Shown one piece after another: positions 24,379 through 33,871 of a stretch of 64,000 nt of DNA. Origin of the DNA: Pseudorhodoferax sp032153935. Its GTDB lineage: Bacteria > Pseudomonadota > Gammaproteobacteria > Burkholderiales > Burkholderiaceae_C. The notes below the pieces were generated by a model that worked only from the letters and a program-made list of their open reading frames with translations, had not been told where the DNA came from and did no database searches. The translations under genes were made by a program, and so were the position numbers. Each line of letters begins with the position of its first letter. The first letter of the stretch is position 1. The stretch lies in assembly GCF_964253035.1 (NCBI RefSeq), contig NZ_CAXUQL020000002.1:248001-312000 (forward strand). The letters run 5' to 3'.

Positions 24379-25749
24379 ATGTCGAATCGTAGAAATTTCT
24401 TCAGGACGGCAGGTGCCGTCGCGCTGGGTGTCACCGCCGTCAGCCGTGTCGGTGCCGCTTCGTTGCCCGAAGCGGTCTACCAGACCTCTCCTGCAATGCA
24501 ACCGTTGCTCATGCCCAGCACGGGCCGGCCCTACAACCCCGTGGCCACGCTCAACGGGTGGAGCTTGCCCTGGCGCATGAACAACGGCGTCAAGGAGTTC
24601 CACCTGGTGGCCGAGCCGGTGGTGCGTGAGTTCGCGCCTGGCATGAAAGCCAACCTGTGGGGCTACAACGGCTCCAGCCCGGGGCCGACCATTGAAGCGG
24701 TCGAGGGAGACCGGGTGCGCATTTTCGTCACCAACAAGCTCCCCGAGCACACCACGGTGCACTGGCACGGAATCATGCTTCCCTCAGGCATGGACGGTGT
24801 CGGCGGGCTCACACAGCCGCACATTCCCGTGGGCAAGACCTTCGTCTACGAGTTCACGCTGTTGCGCGCCGGCACGCACATGTACCACCCGCACGCGGAC
24901 GAGATGACGCAGATGGCCATGGGCATGATGGGCATGTTCGTCATTCACCCCAAGGACCAACGCCAGATGCGGGTGGATCGGGACTTCGTGTTCCTGCTTG
25001 CGTCCTACGACATCGAGCCCGGCGCCGCCACTCCGAAGACCGCCGAGATGACGGACTTCAACATGTGGACCTGGAATAGCCGTGTATTCCCAGGCATCGA
25101 CAGCCTGGTGTGCCGCACAGGCGACCGGGTCCGCGTGCGCGTCGGCAACCTGACGATGACCAACCACCCGATCCACATGCACGGACCGCACTTCTACGTG
25201 ACGGGCACCGATGGTGGCTGGGTCCCGCCCTCAGCCCGTTGGCCGGAAGTGACCACGGACATCGCGGTCGGCCAGATGCGCGCGTTCGAGTTCGACGCTG
25301 TCGCGGGGGACTGGGCGATCCACTGCCACAAGTCCCACCACACGATGAATGCAATGGGCCACGATGTGCCCAACATGATCGGCGTGGACCATAAGGGCGT
25401 GGCCGAGCGCATCACCAAGCTGGTGCCGGACTATATGGTGATGGGCGACAAGGGCATGGCCGACATGGGCTCCATGGAGATGCCTATCCCTGACAACACG
25501 CTTCCCATGATGACCGGAATCGGGCCGTTCGGCCCCATTGAAATGGGCGGCATGTTCAGCGTCGTGAAGGTACGGGACGACGTCAAAGCCGGGGACTACA
25601 GGGAGCCTGCACCCTACAAGCACCCGTCTGGCACCGTGTCCTATGAGTTCCAGGGCGAGATACAGCAACCAACACGCGTGCCCGCGCCCGCAGCCGACGC
25701 CAACACGATGAACGTGCGCAAGCCATCCGGTGCGCACTCCGGCCACTGA
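24379..25749 (+). CDS. Multicopper oxidase (CopA/CueO-like), Tat-exported
   Basis: A 456-residue multicopper oxidase that would oxidise Cu(I) to the less toxic Cu(II) in the periplasm. A twin-arginine leader (NRRNFFRTAG) opens the protein. The four copper-binding motifs are present: HWH at 128-130, HPH at 170-172, HPIHMH at 263-268, and HCHKSHHTMNAM at 315-326 with C316, H321 and M326 for the type 1 site. The methionine-rich loop after residue 355 (MGDKGMADMGSMEMP) may bind Cu(I). The start at 24379 begins at the Tat leader; upstream in-frame codons lie in the preceding gene. Confidence 0.92.
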   Translation: MSNRRNFFRTAGAVALGVTAVSRVGAASLPEAVYQTSPAMQPLLMPSTGRPYNPVATLNGWSLPWRMNNGVKEFHLVAEPVVREFAPGMKANLWGYNGSSPGPTIEAVEGDRVRIFVTNKLPEHTTVHWHGIMLPSGMDGVGGLTQPHIPVGKTFVYEFTLLRAGTHMYHPHADEMTQMAMGMMGMFVIHPKDQRQMRVDRDFVFLLASYDIEPGAATPKTAEMTDFNMWTWNSRVFPGIDSLVCRTGDRVRVRVGNLTMTNHPIHMHGPHFYVTGTDGGWVPPSARWPEVTTDIAVGQMRAFEFDAVAGDWAIHCHKSHHTMNAMGHDVPNMIGVDHKGVAERITKLVPDYMVMGDKGMADMGSMEMPIPDNTLPMMTGIGPFGPIEMGGMFSVVKVRDDVKAGDYREPAPYKHPSGTVSYEFQGEIQQPTRVPAPAADANTMNVRKPSGAHSGH

Positions 25750-25778
25750 ACCCTTCTCACATCCATTAGGCATACATC

Positions 25779-26282
25779 ATGAAATTCGCACTCAAGAACC
25801 TCTTCGTTGCCATCGCAGCCATCGGCGTGCTTGCCACTACCAATGTGTCGTTTGCCCATGGCGACGAGACCCACTCGGCTCGAAAATTCAATGCCGCAAA
25901 GGTCGAGACCACGCCCTTTGGCCAGGAGGGCGACCCGAAGAAGGCGAACCGCACCATCACGGTAGACATGTCCGACAACATGCGTTTCACACCGGCGGAC
26001 ATCACGGTCAAACGCGGCGAGACCGTCAAGATCGTCCCCACGAACAAGGGCCAGGTTCTGCACGAGATGGTGCTGGGCACCCCGGAGGAGTTGAAAAAGC
26101 ACGCCGAGCAGATGAAGAAAAACCCGGGCATGGAGCACGACGAGGCGTACATGGCACACGTCAAGCCCGGTCAAAGTGGAGAAATCGTGTGGCAGTTCAC
26201 CAAGGCCGGCGAGTTCCAGTTTGCCTGCCTGCTGCCAGGCCATTTTGAAGCCGGCATGGTCGGCAAGGTGACGGTCAAGTGA
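25779..26282 (+). CDS. Cupredoxin (blue copper) periplasmic protein
   Basis: A 167-residue secreted cupredoxin. The signal peptide ends at SFAHG. Type 1 copper ligands are a His in VLHEMVLG and the C-terminal cluster ACLLPGHFEAGM (Cys, His, Met). An insertion between them (ELKKHAEQMKKNPGMEHDEAY) is typical of the CopI/plastocyanin-azurin-like proteins found in copper operons. It follows the multicopper oxidase, to which it could pass electrons or copper. The stop overlaps the next start. Confidence 0.9.
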   Translation: MKFALKNLFVAIAAIGVLATTNVSFAHGDETHSARKFNAAKVETTPFGQEGDPKKANRTITVDMSDNMRFTPADITVKRGETVKIVPTNKGQVLHEMVLGTPEELKKHAEQMKKNPGMEHDEAYMAHVKPGQSGEIVWQFTKAGEFQFACLLPGHFEAGMVGKVTVK

Positions 26283-26737
26283 AACGCCGCAACGTCGTCC
26301 TGGCCGCAGGGGTCGGCGTTGCGGCAACGTGCTTGCCGTCGCTTGCCGCCGTCGGTCTGCCGCTGGTCGAGGTCTTCAAGAGCCCGACCTGCGGGTGCTG
26401 CGGCGCTTGGGTCGATCACCTGAAGGCGGCAGGCTTTCCGGTGAAGGTCGTCGAAGTGGAGGACACCTCCACCGCACGGCGCAAGCATGGCCTGCCGGAC
26501 AAGTACGCCAGTTGTCACACCGGCATCGTCACCAGGTATGTGGTCGAGGGCCACGTGCCTGCAATTGAGGTGAAGAAGCTGCTCGCACTCAAGCCAAGCG
26601 CCATTGGAATCGCGGTTCCAGGCATGCCTCTTGGGTCGCCGGGCATGGAGATGGGCGACGACAAAGACCCCTACGACGTTCTCCTTATCGACAAGCGCGG
26701 GCGTGCAACCGTCTTCGCCCGCTACACGAAACATTGA
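26279..26737 (+). CDS. DUF411 metal-binding protein
   Basis: A 152-residue DUF411 protein with a signal peptide and the hallmark SPTCGCCGAWVDHL (CxCC) near the start of the mature domain, plus ASCHTGIV. The family is widespread in copper and silver clusters and is thought to bind Cu, but its role is unsettled. It starts at a GTG that overlaps the cupredoxin stop (GTGA), so the two are translationally coupled. Confidence 0.9.
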   Translation: MKRRNVVLAAGVGVAATCLPSLAAVGLPLVEVFKSPTCGCCGAWVDHLKAAGFPVKVVEVEDTSTARRKHGLPDKYASCHTGIVTRYVVEGHVPAIEVKKLLALKPSAIGIAVPGMPLGSPGMEMGDDKDPYDVLLIDKRGRATVFARYTKH

Positions 26738-26748
26738 AGGAAATCATC

Positions 26749-27060
26749 ATGAAGTTCTCTCGCATCCTCGCCGCAGCAATCATTGCAACAACCCTCGGCG
26801 CCCATGCCCAGTCGTCGACTCCATCATCCGCCAGCGCCCCGGTGGTGGAAGGCGAAGTACGCCGGGTGGACAAGGAGCAAGGCAAAGTGACCTTGCGCCA
26901 TGGTCCTATTCCCAACCTGGGTATGGATGGAATGAGCATGGTTTTTCGGGTGAAAGAGCCCAAGATGCTTGACTCCCTGAAGGACGGTGACAAGGTCAAA
27001 TTCACGGCCGACAAGGTCAATGGCGTTTTCACGGTGACATCGATCCAGGTCGCCAACTGA
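26749..27060 (+). CDS. CusF-like periplasmic copper chaperone, Met-variant
   Basis: A 103-residue secreted CusF-fold protein. CusF uses His, Trp and two Met to hold Cu(I) or Ag(I). Here the site reads HGPIPNLGMDGMSM, so the spacing is kept but the Trp is Met. It follows the DUF411 gene by 11 bp. It would pass Cu(I) to the CusCBA pump encoded downstream. A second free homologue with the same change is at 33533, and a Trp-containing copy is fused to CusB. Confidence 0.88.
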   Translation: MKFSRILAAAIIATTLGAHAQSSTPSSASAPVVEGEVRRVDKEQGKVTLRHGPIPNLGMDGMSMVFRVKEPKMLDSLKDGDKVKFTADKVNGVFTVTSIQVAN

Positions 27061-27130
27061 GTCGGCACGGCGCGCAGCCCGCTGTGGCGGGTTCGCGCCG
27101 ATGTGCGCTGACGTTAGACTTCCCCCGTTC

Positions 27131-27514
27131 ATGAGCCGTCGCTTGTCCACCCGCCTGACCACCACGCTTTTCGTGGTGTTGTCGCTGCTGTTCTCTCAGC
27201 TGGCGTTGGCCAACTACGTCTGTCCGCAACAGGCAGAAGCGGCGGCGATGGCCGAGATGATGGCGTCGGGCATGCCCTGCGAGGGCATGGATGCTGAGCA
27301 GCCGACCCTCTGTGCTCAGTTCTCGGCCAGCGCCCCGCAGTCGCCGGATACGGCGAAGACGCCTACCCTGGCCGCGTCAATAGCCGTGCAGGTGCTCGTT
27401 CTTCCTTTCAAGCTCCTCGCCGGTGAAACACAGTCTGTCCCATTGACAGCCAGACCACAGGCACGCCCACCTCCAGGTCCGCTCTTCCTCTCCACGCTCC
27501 GACTTCGGGTCTGA
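27131..27514 (+). CDS. Small Met/Cys-containing exported protein ahead of cusC
   Basis: A 127-residue protein with a signal peptide (FVVLSLLFSQLALAN). The mature N-terminus has YVCP, EMMASGMPCEGMD and LCAQF, a pattern suited to Cu(I) or Ag(I). The C-terminal part is a Pro-rich hydrophobic segment. Similar small genes precede cusC-type genes in Burkholderiales copper operons. Function is unknown, and the start at 27131 is chosen because it begins the signal peptide. Confidence 0.6.
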   Translation: MSRRLSTRLTTTLFVVLSLLFSQLALANYVCPQQAEAAAMAEMMASGMPCEGMDAEQPTLCAQFSASAPQSPDTAKTPTLAASIAVQVLVLPFKLLAGETQSVPLTARPQARPPPGPLFLSTLRLRV

Positions 27515-27590
27515 CGCCTCCGATTGACCGACAGGCGCTGGCGCGGCAGATCCGCCCGCCGGCTAGATCTCGTTTGTCCTCGGAGTTTCC

Positions 27591-28823
27591 ATGTTCACTC
27601 TCCATCCGCGTGCGGTCGTTCTGGCCGCCGCCATCATTCCGTTCCTGGCGGCTGCTTCACCGCTCACACTCGACCAAGCACTTGTCCTCGCCGTGCAGCG
27701 ATCGGAAGCTGCCCGTGCCGCGCGCGCCGGCGTCATCAGCGCGAACGAGACCGCACGCGCAGCGGGACAGTTGCCTGACCCGACGCTGCGCGTGGGCGTC
27801 GACAACCTGCCCGTGACCGGCGGGGACCGCTTCAGCACGACCCGCGAGTCGATGACCATGAAACGCATCGGCTTCAGCCAGGAATGGGTATCGGCCGACA
27901 AGCGTGCGGCCCGCCAGGCTGCGGCTGACGCGATGGCCAGCAGGGAGAGCGTGTCTGTTCAGGTAGCGGCCGCCGAAGTGCGCATGCAAACTGTGCTGGC
28001 CTACCTGGACGTGTATTTCGCAAGCGAAGCTCTCAAGCTGACAACCCAGACCCAGCACCATGTGCAAGAGGAGCTGGAAGCGGCCAAGGGCCGGCTGTTG
28101 TCGGCCGCCGCCAACAGTCAGGAGGTTCTGGCTCTGACCAGCGCCCGCGGGGTCGCCGAGGACGACACCGCGGAAGTGCTGCAACAGGAGCGCGGCGCGC
28201 GCGTGGCGCTGGAGCGTTGGGTCGGTATTTCCCCGGATGAACTCGCGGCGCCAGTTGGCTTGTCGAACATCGGCGAGGAGTCCTACGTTGCCAACCATCC
28301 AGCCGTTCTCGCCGCACAACGGGACATCCAGCTTGCCAGGCAGGAGGCCACGGTTGCCGCCGCCAACCGCAAGCCGAACTGGTCATGGGAGGTGTCCTAT
28401 GGCCAGCGCAGCGGCTACTCGGACATGGTGTCCGTCGGTGTGAGCATTCCCTTGCCGGTCGCGCCTGCCCAGCGACAGGACCGCGACACTGCTGCCAAGG
28501 TGGCACTCGTCGACAAGGCCGAAGCCAATCTGGTGGAGGCCTCGCGCGTGGCAACGGCCGAGTTCCGCGGGCTGGCCAGCGACGCCCAGCGACTCGCCGA
28601 TCGCGCCGAGCGGTACCAGGCGTCCGTCGTGGCTCCAGCCCGACAACGAACCAGTGTTGCCTTGGCTGGCTACCGCTCCAATCAGGTGAGCCTGATGGCC
28701 CTGTTCGAGGCACGCCATACCGAGGTCGAAGCGCAGAGGAAGCTGCTTTCGCTGCGGCGTGACCTGGCAAAGGTCCAGGCACAGCTGACCTTCAAACCGC
28801 TCCTGCCGGGAGGTGCCCTGTGA
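27591..28823 (+). CDS. cusC: CusC-type outer-membrane efflux channel
   Basis: A 410-residue TolC-family protein with a signal peptide and two long coiled-coil OEP repeats. It is the outer-membrane channel of the tripartite copper/silver pump. It lacks a lipobox, unlike E. coli CusC. The stop overlaps the GTG start of cusB by four bases, with GGGAGG upstream of that GTG. Confidence 0.88.
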   Translation: MFTLHPRAVVLAAAIIPFLAAASPLTLDQALVLAVQRSEAARAARAGVISANETARAAGQLPDPTLRVGVDNLPVTGGDRFSTTRESMTMKRIGFSQEWVSADKRAARQAAADAMASRESVSVQVAAAEVRMQTVLAYLDVYFASEALKLTTQTQHHVQEELEAAKGRLLSAAANSQEVLALTSARGVAEDDTAEVLQQERGARVALERWVGISPDELAAPVGLSNIGEESYVANHPAVLAAQRDIQLARQEATVAAANRKPNWSWEVSYGQRSGYSDMVSVGVSIPLPVAPAQRQDRDTAAKVALVDKAEANLVEASRVATAEFRGLASDAQRLADRAERYQASVVAPARQRTSVALAGYRSNQVSLMALFEARHTEVEAQRKLLSLRRDLAKVQAQLTFKPLLPGGAL

Positions 28824-30331
28824 AGCGCGCTCAGTCGATTGCACTCTCGCTTCTAGGTGCCGCCGTGCTGGCCGCTGCGGGCTTCTACCTCGGTCGGCAG
28901 ACGGATACCCGTGCCGAAGCAACCACGGCAGCCACGCCAGGGGCGTCAGCGTCAGGTGCCGCCGAACGCAAGGTGCTGTACTGGCACGATCCAATGGTGC
29001 CGGGCCAGCGCTTCGACAAGCCAGGCAAGTCACCGTTCATGGACATGCAGCTAGTGCCGGTCTATGCCGACGAGGCGGGTGACTCCGGCGTGAAAATCAG
29101 CCCGACGGTGCGGCAGAACCTGGGCATGCGCACCGCGCTGGTCCAGCGGGCGGACGTGTCGTCGTCCTTCGATGCGGTCGGCGCCGTGCAGTTTGATGAG
29201 CGCCTCAGTGTCGCGGTCCAGACCCGTGTGGCTGGCTACGTCGAGCATTTGGCCGTGCGCGCGCCCATGGAGCGGGTCCGCAAGGGCCAGCCGCTCGCCA
29301 CGCTCTTCGCGCCCGATTGGCTGGGACCGCAGAACGAACTGCTTGCGCTCAAACGCTCCGGTGCATCGGAAGACCTGGTGGCAGCCGCGCGCGAACGCAT
29401 GCGTGCCTTGTCCATCCCCGAGACTCTCATCCGCCAAAGCGAGGCCACTGGCATGGCGCAGGCGCGTTTCACGCTCACCGCTCCGGTCAGCGGCGTGATC
29501 GCGGAGCTCGGTGTGCGCGAGGGCGTCGCGGTCTCTCCCGGCACGACCCTGTTCCGCATCGCCGGCCTGGAAAAGGTGTGGGCGGTGGCGGAGGTGCCCG
29601 AGGCACAGGCGATACGCCTCGCGCGTGGCCAGAAGGTCCAGGCGGTGCTCCAGGCCGATGCCAGCCAAACCTTCGGTGGCGAACTCAAGGAGATCCTGCC
29701 GCAGGTCAGCGCGAGCACGCGCACCCTGCAGGCGCGCTTTGAAGTCGACAACGCGAGAGGCCGGCTGATCCCGGGGATGCTGCTGCGCCTGCAGGTCACC
29801 GGACCTTCGGCCTCACGCCTGATCGTGCCTGCCGAAGCGGTGATCCGTACCGGCACCCGCGCCGTCGCCATAGTTCGCAGGGACAACGGCGCGTTCGAGC
29901 CACGAGACATCCATTTGGGTGCCGACCTCGGCGACACCGTCGAGGTGGTCTCTGGGCTCGCCGAGGGCGATCAAGTTGTTGTCAGCGGCCAATTCCTCAT
30001 CGATTCCGAAGCGCGGCTGCGCTCCGTGCTGGGCTCGATCACCACGAATGCCGCTGCGCCTGCAGCGTCGGCGTCTGCACCGGCAACGGCGCCGGCAGAC
30101 GTGCATGTTGGCGACGGCAAGGTGGAGAGCGTCGAAGCGGACGGAATCACCATCTCACATGGCCCGATCGCCTCGTTGAAGTGGCCTGCGATGACCATGG
30201 GCTTCAGCAAACCCACCACCAAGGCCTTTGCCGACATCAAGCCGGGTGACACGGTTCGCTTCGAGTTCAGGCAGGGCGGCTCCATGGGCTACGAACTGGT
30301 GTCCATGCAGCGCGTCGGGGGCGCCAAGTGA
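28820..30331 (+). CDS. cusB: CusB membrane-fusion protein with C-terminal CusF domain
   Basis: A 503-residue periplasmic adaptor. A signal anchor is followed by a heavy-metal-binding domain at residues 52-84 (YWHDPMVPGQ then SPFMDMQLVPVY), the barrel-sandwich and beta-barrel domains, and an Ala/Pro linker. A complete CusF-like domain sits at the C-terminus (about 428-498) with HGPIASLKWPAMTM. This domain keeps the Trp and the E. coli CusF spacing. The fusion puts the chaperone on the pump. It overlaps cusC upstream and cusA downstream by four bases each. Confidence 0.93.
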   Translation: MKRAQSIALSLLGAAVLAAAGFYLGRQTDTRAEATTAATPGASASGAAERKVLYWHDPMVPGQRFDKPGKSPFMDMQLVPVYADEAGDSGVKISPTVRQNLGMRTALVQRADVSSSFDAVGAVQFDERLSVAVQTRVAGYVEHLAVRAPMERVRKGQPLATLFAPDWLGPQNELLALKRSGASEDLVAAARERMRALSIPETLIRQSEATGMAQARFTLTAPVSGVIAELGVREGVAVSPGTTLFRIAGLEKVWAVAEVPEAQAIRLARGQKVQAVLQADASQTFGGELKEILPQVSASTRTLQARFEVDNARGRLIPGMLLRLQVTGPSASRLIVPAEAVIRTGTRAVAIVRRDNGAFEPRDIHLGADLGDTVEVVSGLAEGDQVVVSGQFLIDSEARLRSVLGSITTNAAAPAASASAPATAPADVHVGDGKVESVEADGITISHGPIASLKWPAMTMGFSKPTTKAFADIKPGDTVRFEFRQGGSMGYELVSMQRVGGAK

Positions 30332-33300
30332 TCGCGGCCATCATCCGCTGGTCGATCGGCAACCGGTTTCTCGTGCTCATCGCCACGGCATTCCTTGTGG
30401 CGGCGGGGATCTGGTCGGTCAAGCACACGCCTGTTGATGCCTTGCCGGACCTGTCGGACACCCAGGTCATCGTGCGCACGACGTACCCCGGCAAGCCACC
30501 CCAGGTGGTCGAAGACCTGGTCACCTACCCGCTTACCACCACGATGCTCAGCGTGCCCGGGGCGAAGACGGTCCGGGGCTACTCGTTCTTCGGCGACTCC
30601 TTTGTCTACGTGTTGTTCGACGACAAGACCGACCCGTACTGGGCCAGGTCGCGCGTCGTTGAGTACCTGAACCAGGTGCAGAGCAGGTTGCCAGCAGGGG
30701 CCACGGCCGCGCTGGGCCCGGACGCCACCGGCGTGGGCTGGGTCTACGAGTACGCGCTGGTCGACCGCACAGGCCGCAACGACTTGGGACAACTGCGCGC
30801 GCTCAACGACTGGTTCTTGAAGTTCGAATTGAAGACGGCGCCCGACGTGGCCGAAGTCGCCAGCATCGGCGGCATGGTTCGGCAGTATCAGGTGGTGTTG
30901 GACCCCGACCGCATGCGGGCACTTGGCGTCACGCAAAGCACGGTGATCGAGGCCCTGGGCAAGGCCAACCAGGCCGCCGGAGGCTCCGTCGTCGAACTGG
31001 CCGAAGCCGAGTACATGGTCCGCTCGCGCGGCTTTCTGAAGTCGCTGGACGACTTCCGCGCTATCCCGCTGCCGGTGCCGGGCACGACCCCGGTGCTGCT
31101 GCGCGACGTGGCGACCGTGCAGATCGGCCCGGAGATGCGCCGCGGCATCGCCGAACTGGATGGCGAAGGCGAGGTGGTGGGCGGTGTCGTAGTCATGCGC
31201 TCGGGGAAGAACGCCAGGACGACCATCGAGGCGGTCAAGGCCAGACTGCAAGCCTTGAAGCCAAGCCTGCCGCAAGGCGTCGAGGTGGTCGAGACCTACG
31301 ACCGTTCCAAACTCATCGACCGTGCTGTCCTGAACCTGCGCGACAAGCTTGTCGAAGAATTCATTGTGGTGGCGCTCGTCTGCGCGGTGTTCCTGTTTCA
31401 CCTGCGTTCGGCACTGGTTGCGGTCGTCACGCTGCCGGTCGGTGTTCTGACGGCGTTCATCGTGATGTACTGGCAAGGTGTCAGCGCGAACATTCTGAGC
31501 CTGTCTGGCGTGGCCATCGCGCTGGGGGCGATGGTGGACGCATCGGTAGTGCTGGTCGAGGCGGCGCACAAGCACCTGGAGCACTTCGAGGAGCAGCATG
31601 GAAGGCGGCCGACGGCGCCCGAGCGCTGGGCACTCATCGCACAGGCCTCGGTCGAGGTGGGGCCGGCGTTGTTCTTCTCGCTGTTGGTCATCACGCTGTC
31701 GTTCCTGCCAGTGTTCACGCTCGAAGCGCAGGAAGGCCGGCTGTTCGCCCCCCTGGCCTTCACCAAGACCTATGCCATGGCCGCTGCGGCTGGCCTGTCG
31801 GTGACGCTGGTCCCGGTGCTGATGGGCTACCTCGTTCGCGGCCGCATTCCCAAGGAGGCGGCGAACCCGCTGAACCGTCTTCTCATCGCCGTGTACCGTC
31901 CCGCCCTGGAACTGGTGCTTCGGTTCCCCAAGCTCACCGTGGCGGTCGCGGCCCTGGTGCTTGCAGTCACCGCGGTGCCGGTCATCCGCCTGGGCGGCGA
32001 GTTCATGCCGGCGCTCGACGAGGGCGATCTGCTGTACATGCCCTCGGCGCTCCCGGGCCTGTCGATCTCCAAGGCCTCGGAGTTGCTGCAGCAGACCGAC
32101 AGGCTCATCAAGACCGTGCCCGAGGTCGAACGTGTGTTTGGCAAGGCCGGACGTGCGGACACGGCAACGGACCCCGCACCGCTGGAGATGTTCGAGACGA
32201 CCATCCAGTTCAAGCCACGTGACCAGTGGCGATCGGGGATGACGCCCGACAAGCTGGTCGAGGAACTGGATCGCGTCGTCAAGGTGCCCGGCCTGTCCAA
32301 CGTGTGGGTGCCGCCGATCCGCAACCGCATCGACATGCTGGCCACCGGCATCAAGAGTCCGGTGGGCATCAAGCTCGCCGGCGCGGACCTAGCGACGATC
32401 GACCGGCTGGCCGCACAGATCGAGGCAGCTGTGAAAAACGTGCCCGGTGTGTCGTCTGCGCTCGCCGAGCGGCTGACAGGTGGCCGCTACATCGACGTGG
32501 ACGTGGACCGGGCTGCCGCCGCGCGCCATGGCTTGTCCGTGGCAGATGTGCAGAGCATTGTCTCCACGGCCATCGGCGGCGACAACGTTGGGGAGGTGAT
32601 CCAGGGCCGCGAGCGCTATCCCATCAATGTGCGCTACCCGCGCGAGGTTCGCGACTCATTGCAGCGCCTGCGCGAGCTACCGTTCGTCACCGGCAGGGGC
32701 GCAACCGTGCTGCTGCAGGACGTGGCGCGCATCTCCATTGGAGACGGGCCGCCCATGCTGCGCAGCGAGAACGCGCGCCTGTCGGGCTGGGTCTACGTTG
32801 ACGTTCGCGGACGAGACCTGCGCTCGGTCGTGACCGACATGCAGGCAGCGGTGGCCGCGCAAGTGGCGCTGCCAGCCGGCTACGCCATCTCCTGGTCCGG
32901 TCAGTTCGAGTACCTGGAGCGCGCTACCGAGCGGCTGAAGGTGGTCGTTCCCGTGACCCTGGCGGTCATCTTCGTGCTGCTGTTCGTGCTGTTCCGCTCG
33001 TTCAGCGATGCAGCGATCGTGATGGCCGCAGTGCCGTTCTCCCTCGTAGGCGGCTTCTGGCTGGTCTGGGCAATGGGGCATTCGATTTCGGTGGCGACGG
33101 CGGTCGGCTTCATCGCGCTGGCCGGTCTCGCGGCGGAATTCGGTGTCGTGATGCTCATCTATCTGAAGAACGCCCATGCAAGCCGCGTTGCCCAAGGGCA
33201 GCGCGACTCGGACGAGACGCTGCTGGCGGCGATCCGCGAGGGCGCGGTGCAGCGGGTGCGGCCCAAGGCGATGACGGTTGCCGTCGTGATGGCGGGCTTG

Positions 33301-33501
33301 GTTCCAATCCTGCTGGGAACCGGCACCGGATCGGAGGTCATGACCCGCATCGCCGCGCCGATGGTCGGAGGCATGCTGACAGCACCACTGCTGAGCATGC
33401 TGGTGATCCCGGCCGTCTGGTACCTGGTGCACCGCAAGCGCCGTGATGCGCACCAGCTCTCCTCCGCGGCCAACCCGCCCTACGCGCCGACGGCGAACTG
33501 A
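30328..33501 (+). CDS. cusA: CusA copper/silver RND transporter
   Basis: A 1057-residue heavy-metal RND pump with 12 membrane segments and two large periplasmic loops. The monovalent-type signature GAMVDASVVLVEAAHK is in segment 4. Methionines M571 (LLYMPSALPG), M621 (PLEMFETT) and M670 (RIDMLATG) match the E. coli CusA three-Met site (M573, M623, M672). It is therefore a Cu(I)/Ag(I) exporter, not a divalent Czc-type pump. It starts at a GTG overlapping cusB and is followed by a cusF-like gene. Confidence 0.95.
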   Translation: MIAAIIRWSIGNRFLVLIATAFLVAAGIWSVKHTPVDALPDLSDTQVIVRTTYPGKPPQVVEDLVTYPLTTTMLSVPGAKTVRGYSFFGDSFVYVLFDDKTDPYWARSRVVEYLNQVQSRLPAGATAALGPDATGVGWVYEYALVDRTGRNDLGQLRALNDWFLKFELKTAPDVAEVASIGGMVRQYQVVLDPDRMRALGVTQSTVIEALGKANQAAGGSVVELAEAEYMVRSRGFLKSLDDFRAIPLPVPGTTPVLLRDVATVQIGPEMRRGIAELDGEGEVVGGVVVMRSGKNARTTIEAVKARLQALKPSLPQGVEVVETYDRSKLIDRAVLNLRDKLVEEFIVVALVCAVFLFHLRSALVAVVTLPVGVLTAFIVMYWQGVSANILSLSGVAIALGAMVDASVVLVEAAHKHLEHFEEQHGRRPTAPERWALIAQASVEVGPALFFSLLVITLSFLPVFTLEAQEGRLFAPLAFTKTYAMAAAAGLSVTLVPVLMGYLVRGRIPKEAANPLNRLLIAVYRPALELVLRFPKLTVAVAALVLAVTAVPVIRLGGEFMPALDEGDLLYMPSALPGLSISKASELLQQTDRLIKTVPEVERVFGKAGRADTATDPAPLEMFETTIQFKPRDQWRSGMTPDKLVEELDRVVKVPGLSNVWVPPIRNRIDMLATGIKSPVGIKLAGADLATIDRLAAQIEAAVKNVPGVSSALAERLTGGRYIDVDVDRAAAARHGLSVADVQSIVSTAIGGDNVGEVIQGRERYPINVRYPREVRDSLQRLRELPFVTGRGATVLLQDVARISIGDGPPMLRSENARLSGWVYVDVRGRDLRSVVTDMQAAVAAQVALPAGYAISWSGQFEYLERATERLKVVVPVTLAVIFVLLFVLFRSFSDAAIVMAAVPFSLVGGFWLVWAMGHSISVATAVGFIALAGLAAEFGVVMLIYLKNAHASRVAQGQRDSDETLLAAIREGAVQRVRPKAMTVAVVMAGLVPILLGTGTGSEVMTRIAAPMVGGMLTAPLLSMLVIPAVWYLVHRKRRDAHQLSSAANPPYAPTAN

Positions 33502-33532
33502 ACACCCATCAACCAACTGACGAAGGCCCATG

Positions 33533-33871
33533 ATGAAAGCACGCCATATCCTGACCATTGCCATCCTAACCGCGGCCGCCGCCCAAGCTTCGGCGCAAGG
33601 CATGTCGATGCCTACGAAACCCACAACGGCCTCTTCGTCTTCAGCGATGCCGCTGGTCGACGGCGAGGTCCTCAAGCTCGATCCCGCGGCAGGCCTCGTC
33701 GTGCTGAAGCACGGTGACATTCCGAATCTGGGCATGCCCGGCATGACGATGGGCTTCGACCTGGCGGACAAGAAGATGCTGAACGGCCTAAAGGTGGGGG
33801 ACAAGGTTCGGTTCCAGGCCGAGATGCTCAAAGGCAAGGCGACCGTGACCGAGTTGAAGCCGGTCAAGTAG
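33533..33871 (+). CDS. cusF: CusF-like copper chaperone, Met-variant (second copy)
   Basis: A 112-residue secreted CusF-fold protein. The site reads HGDIPNLGMPGMTM: His and two Met are kept and the Trp is Met, as in the copy at 26749. The mature N-terminus adds GMSMPTK. An ATG one codon earlier (33530) is equally possible. It closes the copper operon; no clear terminator follows. Confidence 0.88.
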   Translation: MKARHILTIAILTAAAAQASAQGMSMPTKPTTASSSSAMPLVDGEVLKLDPAAGLVVLKHGDIPNLGMPGMTMGFDLADKKMLNGLKVGDKVRFQAEMLKGKATVTELKPVK

